In this document: in pieces, positions 27,810-33,257 of the stretch | Layout of the letters: each line of letters begins with the position of its first letter | Numbering within the stretch: the first letter of the stretch is position 1 | Origin: a virus | Strand: one strand, 5' to 3' | IMG/VR virus record: IMGVR_UViG_3300036398_002960 | Coordinates: 1 to 33,257 of that record | DNA length: 33,257 nucleotides | Notes under the pieces: generated by a model | Told to the model about the DNA's origin: nothing | What the model saw: the letters and a program-made list of their open reading frames with translations, nothing else | Database searches by the model: none | Position numbers and translations under genes: made by a program

Positions 27810-27883
27810 TTGTTCTCCTTGGGAGCGTCGACGGAGGTTACCACGGGCTCGGTGTCGGGGCTTTTCCGAGTAGGTTCAGACAT
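27806..27883 (-). CDS. 25-residue coupled peptide
   Basis: A short hydrophilic peptide (MSEPTRKSPDTEPVVTSVDA then PKENK) fits exactly between its neighbours: the ATG at 27883 uses the last base of the phosphoesterase stop (TGATG), and its TGA overlaps the GTG of the glycosyltransferase (GTGA). The ribosome site of the large enzyme lies within it. A translational coupling function is the simplest explanation; it may have no function as a protein. Confidence 0.45.
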   Translation of the reverse strand: MSEPTRKSPDTEPVVTSVDAPKENK

Positions 27884-28494
27884 CACAACTCCACCACGAT
27901 GGGGGGCAGCAGTCGCCCACCGGTCGCACAGTTCACCAGACGTGTCTCGGACGACAATACGATTTCACCACGAGCCTCATGGATGTGGCCGTGTAGGTGC
28001 AGCTTAGGCCGGATTGCGTGAATCCGGTTGGCCAAAGCGACGCAACCTGCGTGTTCACCACGAGTCGTCATATCTAGGGCACCAAATCCGGGACCGTGCG
28101 TGATCAACACATCGGTCTTGTCCGGGATCTCTTGCCAGACATATTCCGCAACCCGATGGTCGTACATGAAGGCCCAATCGCCGAAACGGGGCGTCCAAGG
28201 CGAGCCGAAAAAGGACACACCGTCAATAACGACACCTGTGTCGAACAAGTAGGTCACGTCGTCGCCGAGCAAGTCCTCGGTAGCCGTGCCGTCCTCAAAC
28301 GACAAGTCGTGGTTACCAGCGATGACCAGCTTGTTTCGGTGGGGTAACTCGCGCAACCACGCGGCGAAAGAAGCAATCTCATCGCTGCGCCCGAGGTTGG
28401 TGAAGTCGCCGCAATGCACGAACACGTCCCCGTCCGGGACCAATTTCGGGTCGATGTGCCTGCCGTGTGTGTCCGAAATTGCAACGATTCTCAC
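27883..28494 (-). CDS. Metallophosphoesterase of the glycosylation operon
   Basis: A 203-residue protein starting at GTG 28494, which overlaps the upstream stop (GTGA) and has GGAGG four bases before it. Metal-binding motifs are complete: VAISDTHG (5-11), VHCGDFTN, VIAGNHDLSF, ITHGPG and LHLHGHIHEARG. It is shorter than the phosphoesterase at 7528 and belongs to the small YfcE/calcineurin-like type. Its place upstream of a glycosyltransferase suggests it acts on a phosphorylated sugar, nucleotide or lipid-linked intermediate, but substrates in this family cannot be read from sequence. The longer frame to 28539 lies inside the upstream gene. Confidence 0.85.
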   Translation of the reverse strand: MRIVAISDTHGRHIDPKLVPDGDVFVHCGDFTNLGRSDEIASFAAWLRELPHRNKLVIAGNHDLSFEDGTATEDLLGDDVTYLFDTGVVIDGVSFFGSPWTPRFGDWAFMYDHRVAEYVWQEIPDKTDVLITHGPGFGALDMTTRGEHAGCVALANRIHAIRPKLHLHGHIHEARGEIVLSSETRLVNCATGGRLLPPIVVEL

Positions 28495-28685
28495 ACATCC
28501 TCCGGATCTTCCTGCTCGGGGTTCAGGTCGGCCCAACACGCAGGGCAGACATTCATGGCATGAATGCCTGAGCCGACACGGTCGGCGGCATCGTCGATTT
28601 CAACCTCACCGCAACAACCGCACATCTCTACGTCGGTCTCATAGCCGGGATCAGGAAGGTAGCGATCGGGGTCACGAAGTCTCAT
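28491..28685 (-). CDS. Small zinc-binding protein, first gene of the leftward operon
   Basis: A 64-residue acidic protein with two Cys pairs, CGCC (residues 22-25) and CPAC (47-50), a likely zinc ribbon. The ATG at 28685 has GGAGG six bases upstream. It is the first gene after the divergent promoter shared with the large terminase gene, and its stop overlaps the phosphoesterase start by four bases. Possible regulator or adaptor; no family is recognised. Confidence 0.65.
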   Translation of the reverse strand: MRLRDPDRYLPDPGYETDVEMCGCCGEVEIDDAADRVGSGIHAMNVCPACWADLNPEQEDPEDV

Positions 28686-28703
28686 GTCGGCCTCCTAGTG
28701 GGG

Positions 28704-28709
28704 TAGACT
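28704..28709 (+). promoter_or_regulatory. -10 element TAGACT, leaderless start of terL
   Basis: TAGACT is followed by exactly 6 nt and the ATG at 28716, as for the terS gene. No -35 match was found. Its last three bases are shared with the -10 of the leftward promoter. Confidence 0.6.
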
Positions 28710-28735
28710 GTAGACATGCGTCGTAAAAACGTCAA
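28707..28735 (-). promoter_or_regulatory. Leftward promoter of the glycosylation operon (TTGACG, 17 nt, TACAGT)
   Basis: On the minus strand TTGACG is at 28735-28730, inside the terL coding sequence, and TACAGT at 28712-28707. Spacing is ideal. Transcription would begin near 28700 with a leader containing GGAGG. Confidence 0.7.
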
Positions 28736-30314
28736 GGCTGCCCACACGGATCTGGTCGAAGCGGCCATCGAAGCTGAGTTGGTCCGGCGCGACACCGAGA
28801 CCCTCCCACAAGACTTTTACGCCTTTGTGCGAGCCGCTTGGGACGAGGTCGAACAGTACCAGTTCAAAGACGGTATGCACGTTAGAGCCATCTCTGCCCA
28901 TCTGCAAGCCGCCGCCGAGCGACGTATCAAGACCCTATGTATCAACATCCCGCCGCGTTTGGGAAAATCGACCCTATGCTCAGTGCTGTTCCCAGCATGG
29001 ATCCTCGCCCGGTCACCCAAAGAAACCTTGTTGTTTGCATCCTACTCGCAGACCCTCGCTAATCGCGACTCCGTCAAGACGCGAGCCTTGGTGGAATCTG
29101 AGTGGTACCAGTCTCGGTTCCCCCACGTCAAGATCCGGGATGATTCCAACCTCAAGACCGCTTTCATCACCACCGAGGGCGGAGGGAGACAATGCACTTC
29201 CGTGGGGGGCACCGTCACAGGGCTTGGCGGGTCGTTCTTGTTGCTGGACGACCCCCTGAACGCTTCGGATGGAGAATCCGCTGTAGTCCGCGAGACGGCG
29301 AATCAGTGGTTTCAGGAGTCGTGGGCTAATCGCGTCGCTGGTGACCCGAACCAAGCCGTGCGAATTGTCATCATGCAAAGACTACATGCCCGTGATGTCA
29401 GTGCTTTGTGCAAGGATGCCGGGTGGGACATGCTCATCCTGCCTATGGAATACGAAGGCAAATCCGACCCGACTGCCCTCGGTTGGCTTGACCCCCGCAA
29501 CGAATTCGGATCGTTGTTGTGGCCGGAACAATGGGGGCGCGAAGCCGTAGACCGCATGAAGGTGACTCTCGGTAGTTATGCCTACGCGGGACAGTATCAG
29601 CAGCGTCCCGTTCCTCGGGGTGGCGGCATCATCAAGAAGCACTGGATTCGGTACTGGTACGACCCGAACGTGTTGGCCAATCCCGAACCGGTGCAGGTTC
29701 AGTTGCCTGACGGCGAGTGGGTTGAAGCCACACAGGAGCCGTTCCACGTCAAGGAAGACACGTCTACGTTGTCTTCGTGGGACTGTTCGTTCAAAGGAGG
29801 CATCAAGAACGACTATGTCGTCGGGCAGATTTGGCATCGCAACGGGGGCAAGTTCTACCTGCTCGACCAATTCCGAGCCAAGGCCGACTTCCCGGACACC
29901 GTCGCTGCCGTGAGGCAAATGACAAACACATGGCACTGTATGCCTACCTTGATCGAAGGCAAGGCGAACGGACCGGCAGTCATTTCCGCTCTGCAAGGCG
30001 AACTTTCCGGTATATTGGAAATCAACCCCGAGGGAGGTAAAGAATCCCGAGCGTCTTCGGTGGCTCCGCTGTTTGAGGCGGGTAACGTGTATCTGCCTCA
30101 CCCACAGATGGCTGAGTGGGTGCAGGAAGCTGTGCAGGAAATCACGGTATTTCCTCGCGCCCCCAACGACGACATCGTCGACGCCATGTCGCAGGCTCTC
30201 GTACATATCCGGGATCGCCGTGTTGAGATTGTAGATATGGCGGGGGCCTATACCCCCGGAAAAACCGAGGGTAAGACCGCCGATCTCGTAAGCGAGTCCT
30301 ATTGGGCAAACTGA
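28716..30314 (+). CDS. terL: Terminase large subunit
   Basis: A 532-residue DNA-packaging motor and nuclease. The ATPase has Walker A NIPPRLGKST near residues 77-86, followed by LCSVLFPAWILARSP, and Walker B FLLLDDPLN near 171-179. The RNase H-like nuclease has LSSWDCSFKG, MPTLIEGKANG and NDDIVDAMSQA with the expected acidic residues. It cuts concatemeric DNA and pumps it into the prohead through the portal. The ATG is leaderless, 6 nt after TAGACT, with no ribosome site. The small subunit is 14 kb upstream. The stop is two bases from the stop of a convergent gene. Confidence 0.93.
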   Translation: MRRKNVKAAHTDLVEAAIEAELVRRDTETLPQDFYAFVRAAWDEVEQYQFKDGMHVRAISAHLQAAAERRIKTLCINIPPRLGKSTLCSVLFPAWILARSPKETLLFASYSQTLANRDSVKTRALVESEWYQSRFPHVKIRDDSNLKTAFITTEGGGRQCTSVGGTVTGLGGSFLLLDDPLNASDGESAVVRETANQWFQESWANRVAGDPNQAVRIVIMQRLHARDVSALCKDAGWDMLILPMEYEGKSDPTALGWLDPRNEFGSLLWPEQWGREAVDRMKVTLGSYAYAGQYQQRPVPRGGGIIKKHWIRYWYDPNVLANPEPVQVQLPDGEWVEATQEPFHVKEDTSTLSSWDCSFKGGIKNDYVVGQIWHRNGGKFYLLDQFRAKADFPDTVAAVRQMTNTWHCMPTLIEGKANGPAVISALQGELSGILEINPEGGKESRASSVAPLFEAGNVYLPHPQMAEWVQEAVQEITVFPRAPNDDIVDAMSQALVHIRDRRVEIVDMAGAYTPGKTEGKTADLVSESYWAN

Positions 30315-30316
30315 AG

Positions 30317-30676
30317 CTATTCCGAAAAGCCGGGGGGCAGAACTCCTTCAGCGACCCACTTCTTAGCGTCGTTTTCGGCGAAAACGTAAAAGACGTGGTC
30401 GCCGATGTCTCTGCGCCGGCCGATCATCCGCCATTTCGGAAGCTGCGTTTCCTCATCCACCCCGTCATACAGATACAAAGACCAGTTCAGGCCGCCGCAC
30501 CAAGCACGTCGGGTGTCGGGCTGGGGGACGCGATCAGATTGGATGGCGTTGCGGTCTTTGTAGATTTCGCCAAAACGGGCGACTCGCCCTGACGGCGGGG
30601 CAACCGGGGGGCTGCCTGCAAGCCAAGGGTCAAGGAGGTGATTCAGCCAAGCGAGGGTGACTTCGTTCTTGCGCAT
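30317..30676 (-). CDS. Hypothetical protein, convergent with terL
   Basis: A 119-residue protein on the opposite strand between terminase and portal, MRKNEVTLAWLNHLLDPWLA and onward. The last 60 residues have strands (LNWSLYLYDGVDEET, then WRMIGRRRDIGDHVFYVFAE) and suggest a small compact domain. There is no clear ribosome site; TTGTCT and TAGGTC upstream on the minus strand are a weak promoter candidate. Its presence on the opposite strand inside the packaging block marks it as a later insertion. Not recognised. Confidence 0.55.
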   Translation of the reverse strand: MRKNEVTLAWLNHLLDPWLAGSPPVAPPSGRVARFGEIYKDRNAIQSDRVPQPDTRRAWCGGLNWSLYLYDGVDEETQLPKWRMIGRRRDIGDHVFYVFAENDAKKWVAEGVLPPGFSE

Positions 30677-30716
30677 TCCAAAGACCTAAACACCACACCA
30701 CACCAGACAAGGGTGC

Positions 30717-30734
30717 TACCATAAGGGCTTATGG
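30717..30734. promoter_or_regulatory. Palindrome over the portal start codon, with a -10-like TACCAT
   Basis: CCATAAG/CTTATGG with two bases between (30719-30734) is a perfect dyad that contains the portal ATG. TACCAT (30717-30722) ends 8 nt before the ATG and could serve as a -10, giving an almost leaderless start; AAGGG three bases upstream is a poor ribosome site. Confidence 0.4.
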
Positions 30735-32149
30735 CGCGTAACCGAAAGACCTCCCCGATTGCCCCACAGGCGGCTGCCGTGTCCACTGTTCAGATCGGTA
30801 CCCCCGGACTCGACACGTCGGGGGGTTGGATCATGGAGGAAAAGCACCCTCGTCTTCGCGGACGACAGGCGATGCGTATTTACGAGGAGATGTCGCAGAA
30901 CGATGCGGCGTTGTCGGCGGCGCTCTACTCCATCCAAGGCTTTCTGCGGCGCATGAAGTGGCGCGTGTTGCCGGCCAACGCCGATGCTACCTCGCTCGCC
31001 GAGGCGCACTTCGTTGAATCCTGTATGCAGGATATGGACCAACCTTGGTCGGACGTGGTGTCGGACATTCTGTCCATGCTGCCCTACGGCTACTCGCTGC
31101 ACGAATTGGTCTACAAGATCCGCAAGGGACCGGGCGGGAGTCCCCGTTTTCGGTCCCGGTACTCCGATGGGCGAGTGGGCTGGCGAAAGATCGACCTTCG
31201 CGCACAGGCCACCATCGACCGATGGGACATCGCGGACGACGGTGAGATTCTGGGGGCGTGGCAGGTCACGGATACCGGCGACTATTATTTGCCCATGAAG
31301 CGATGTGCGCTGTTTCGCACACGGTCCTACAAGAACAATCCCGAAGGCTACTCGGTCCTTCGTGGCGCATACAGAGCATGGCATTTCAAGAAGCGTCTTG
31401 AGGAAACGGAAGCCGTTGGCTTGGTCCGATCGTTGGTGAACCTCCCCAAGATGGAGATCCCGGCCCGCTTCATGTCTCCGAACGCCTCGGCGGCTGAACG
31501 CAATGTGCGGACCCAATTCGAGAAAATCGTCTCGTTGGTGTCCAAGGATCAGTTGACCGGGCTGGTCTTGCCTGCCGAAAGGGACGAACAGGATCGCCCC
31601 ACCGGATACAAGTTCGAATTGATTGGCGCGGCTGGCAACCAGATGCCGATCGATCCGGTCATTCGCCGGTATGACTCACGCATGTTGATGTCCCTCGCAG
31701 CAGAATTTGTGCTGCTCGGCACCGAAAAGACAGGCTCGTTCGCTCTCGCAGCGGAGAAGTCGAGCAACTTCACCCGCTCGCTGGAGTGGTACGCGGACGT
31801 CATCGCCGATGCGTTCAACACGACGGTGATCCCGCGCCTGATGGAAGCCAACGGGGTGGACCCGGCCTACTGGCCGAAGTTGACCCACGACCCCATCGCC
31901 GAAGTCGAAGTGCGTGACCTTGGCTTGTTCCTGTCTCAGGCTGCGGCTGGTGGCTTTATCACGCCGACCTTGTCCACGGAGAATCGCCTCCGCGAGAAGG
32001 CCAACCTGCCGACGCTGAGTGAAGAAGAGTACGAAGCCGCCCGTGAAGCGGCGGTTGAAATCGAACAGGAGAAAAAGGAAGCACCAGAACCGGAAGAACC
32101 CGAGGAACCGGAAGAACCCGAGGAACCGGAAGAACCCGAAAACGTGTGA
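30731..32149 (+). CDS. Portal protein (DUF935/Mu gp29-like)
   Basis: A 472-residue portal, the ring through which DNA enters the head and to which the tail attaches. Visible marks are LRGRQAMRIYEEMSQNDAAL near residue 42, the helix ALSAALYSIQGFLRRMKWRV, MLPYGYSLHELVYKI near 118, and a long C-terminal part with ADAFNTTVIPRLMEANGV and LGLFLSQAAAGGFITPTLST near 390-415, the layout of the DUF935 portal family. The C terminus is an acidic tail of repeated EEPEEPE from an 18-bp tandem repeat. It follows terL and precedes the head protease, the usual head-gene order. The start is at the palindrome described at 30717. Confidence 0.85.
   Translation: MARNRKTSPIAPQAAAVSTVQIGTPGLDTSGGWIMEEKHPRLRGRQAMRIYEEMSQNDAALSAALYSIQGFLRRMKWRVLPANADATSLAEAHFVESCMQDMDQPWSDVVSDILSMLPYGYSLHELVYKIRKGPGGSPRFRSRYSDGRVGWRKIDLRAQATIDRWDIADDGEILGAWQVTDTGDYYLPMKRCALFRTRSYKNNPEGYSVLRGAYRAWHFKKRLEETEAVGLVRSLVNLPKMEIPARFMSPNASAAERNVRTQFEKIVSLVSKDQLTGLVLPAERDEQDRPTGYKFELIGAAGNQMPIDPVIRRYDSRMLMSLAAEFVLLGTEKTGSFALAAEKSSNFTRSLEWYADVIADAFNTTVIPRLMEANGVDPAYWPKLTHDPIAEVEVRDLGLFLSQAAAGGFITPTLSTENRLREKANLPTLSEEEYEAAREAAVEIEQEKKEAPEPEEPEEPEEPEEPEEPENV
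32087..32140 (+). repeat. 18-bp tandem repeat encoding the acidic portal tail
   Basis: Three copies of GAACCGGAAGAACCCGAG begin at 32087, 32105 and 32123, the last differing at its final base. They encode EPEEPE units. Confidence 0.92.
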
Positions 32150-32163
32150 TAGGATTGAAGCCG

Positions 32164-33257
32164 ATGGTTATCTCCAAGAACCCTACTATGTGGTTGTCTC
32201 CGGTTGCCGCAGCTACCGGAGAGTACGACCTGATGGTTCATGGGGACATCGGCGAATCCCTTTCGGGTGAGTCTGTTTCCGCCAAGAATGTCGTGGCGCA
32301 GTTGCGCAAACTGCCAACCAACACCAAGCAAATCAACATCCGGGTCAACACGTTCGGTGGATCGGTTGCTGACGGCTTGGCCATCTACAACGCCCTGCGA
32401 GAAATCAAGGCGCGTAAAGTAACCCTTATTGATGGGGTTGCTATCTCTGCTGGTTCTCTGATTGCGATGGCCGGCGATGAGATTCGTGCGCCCAAGACCG
32501 CGTTGATGATGATTCACGGTCCGTGGACTGTTGCTCAAGGCAACGCCAGTGAGATGCGTCAGCAGGCTGATGTTTTGGACAAGTGGGCTGACGCAATGGT
32601 GTCCGCCTACGCCCGCAAGATGACCAAGCGCCCCAAAAAGGTGGCGGCTGCCATCGACTTCAGCCCCCCCGAAGGCGTCCGAGCCGAATGCGCTCGTGGG
32701 TTGCAGTGGTATAAAGAAGGTCACGGCGGCGATGGGCTGGTCAGTGCTACCGTCGAGTGGGCCAGAAAACTTGCCGCTGGGCAGAACATCACGCCCGATA
32801 AGGTGCGCAAGATGAAGGCTTGGTTGGCCCGCCACGCAGTCGATCTTGAAGCCGAAGGTGCTAAACCCGGCGAAGACGGTTATCCGTCGCCCGGTCGAGT
32901 TGCTTGGGCTTTGTGGGGTGGCGATCCTGCGGTGGGTTGGTCCAGCAAGTTGGTCCGCGCACTGGATGCTGAAGAGAACAACGCGCAAGCCTCGTTCTCC
33001 GAAGAGGCCGAGAAAATCCGAGCGATGCTCAAAGACGGCGTGGACCATTGGTTCACGGCAGAAGAAGCACTTGAGGCTGGCTTCATCGACGCCTTGATTG
33101 ATGAGGATTTGCCAGAGCACACCAAGGCTCTTTTGGCACGTACCCCCGTAGCCCTTCACGCCACGGCTATGGCTGCTTTTAGTCGGGCTATGCAAATCGC
33201 CCCCCATACGAAGGAAATCACTGTGCCGATTGAAGAACAGACTCCTCCCGAAGCCGC
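32164..33257 (+). CDS. ClpP-like head maturation protease with an inserted domain (3' end outside the window)
   Basis: The frame is open from ATG 32164 to the window edge (364 codons). It is a serine protease of the S14/ClpP type used to process phage head proteins: YDLMVHGDIGE, then VNTFGGSVADGLAIYNAL, then GVAISAGSLIAMAG with the probable nucleophile Ser95, then MMIHGPW with His118. Near residues 164-268 a separate domain is inserted (IDFSPPEGVRAECARGL, ITPDKVRKMKAWLARHAVD, then GYPSPGRVAWALWGGDPAVG), after which the protease fold resumes with HWFTAEEALEAGFIDALI. Such a domain occurs in other phage head proteins as I recall. The continuation may be a scaffold or the capsid protein. Confidence 0.85.
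   Translation, partial: MVISKNPTMWLSPVAAATGEYDLMVHGDIGESLSGESVSAKNVVAQLRKLPTNTKQINIRVNTFGGSVADGLAIYNALREIKARKVTLIDGVAISAGSLIAMAGDEIRAPKTALMMIHGPWTVAQGNASEMRQQADVLDKWADAMVSAYARKMTKRPKKVAAAIDFSPPEGVRAECARGLQWYKEGHGGDGLVSATVEWARKLAAGQNITPDKVRKMKAWLARHAVDLEAEGAKPGEDGYPSPGRVAWALWGGDPAVGWSSKLVRALDAEENNAQASFSEEAEKIRAMLKDGVDHWFTAEEALEAGFIDALIDEDLPEHTKALLARTPVALHATAMAAFSRAMQIAPHTKEITVPIEEQTPPEA

Noticed and set aside
7528-28494. The two metallophosphoesterases as a recent duplication
   Set aside because: They share only the general metal-binding motifs; lengths (246 and 203) and the sequence between motifs differ.
31936-33207. 423-codon minus-strand open frame
   Set aside because: It spans the portal end and the protease on the opposite strand; both have recognisable motifs, and this frame has a Ser/Gly repeat derived from the portal tail repeat.

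Overview
The window is a stretch of a double-stranded DNA tailed phage (Caudoviricetes) that probably infects a high-GC actinobacterium. Direct support comes from a large terminase, a portal protein and a ClpP-type head-maturation protease at the right end, and a phage replication and nucleotide block (family A DNA polymerase, RuvC-like resolvase, N6-adenine methyltransferase, ThyX, B12-type ribonucleotide reductase) at the left. The host guess rests on high GC, GTG starts, and many promoters of the form TTGAC(N), 16-18 nt, TANNNT, several placed so that transcription would begin exactly on the start codon (leaderless mRNA, common in Actinobacteria). No intact integrase or repressor was recognised.

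Layout. (1) 1-10.3 kb, rightward: a possible ssDNA-binding protein, small zinc-ribbon and membrane proteins, DNA polymerase, Dam-like methylase, RuvC-like resolvase, a Gam/Gp157-like coiled-coil protein, two related SAM methyltransferases on either side of a metallophosphoesterase, ThyX and a small membrane protein. (2) 10.4-15.4 kb: ribonucleotide reductase interrupted by an intein whose endonuclease region carries an exact 60-bp tandem duplication, an unknown protein, the probable small terminase, and a protein that looks like a degenerate tyrosine recombinase. (3) 15.4-22 kb: a repeat-rich accessory island. It holds an array of T-tracts spaced 11-12 nt, large palindromes, a self-contained cassette (membrane protein, zinc-finger amidoligase, class II glutamine amidotransferase), small unknown genes, a 35-bp dyad repeat array, and two small genes sharing a near-identical 69-bp leader.

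(4) 22-28.7 kb, leftward: a downstream set of small genes (22.06-23.69 kb), a 226-bp inverted-repeat element, and an upstream glycosylation operon. The operon runs zinc-ribbon protein, metallophosphoesterase, 25-aa peptide, GT2-TPR-GT4 glycosyltransferase, 71-aa protein, 31-aa membrane peptide, GT4 glycosyltransferase. Nearly all its starts overlap the preceding stop. (5) 28.7-33.3 kb, rightward: large terminase, one leftward unknown gene, portal, and a ClpP-like protease with an inserted domain that runs off the window.

How it fits together: the left block copies the genome and supplies deoxynucleotides; the right block packages DNA and builds heads. Between them lie two candidate modification systems: a peptide-bond system (amidoligase plus amidotransferase) and a glycan system (two glycosyltransferases, possibly with the two distant methyltransferases). 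Transcription is organised into short units, and at several junctions the terminator of one unit is physically merged with the promoter of the next. All functional names are from reading motifs by eye; no database search was run.
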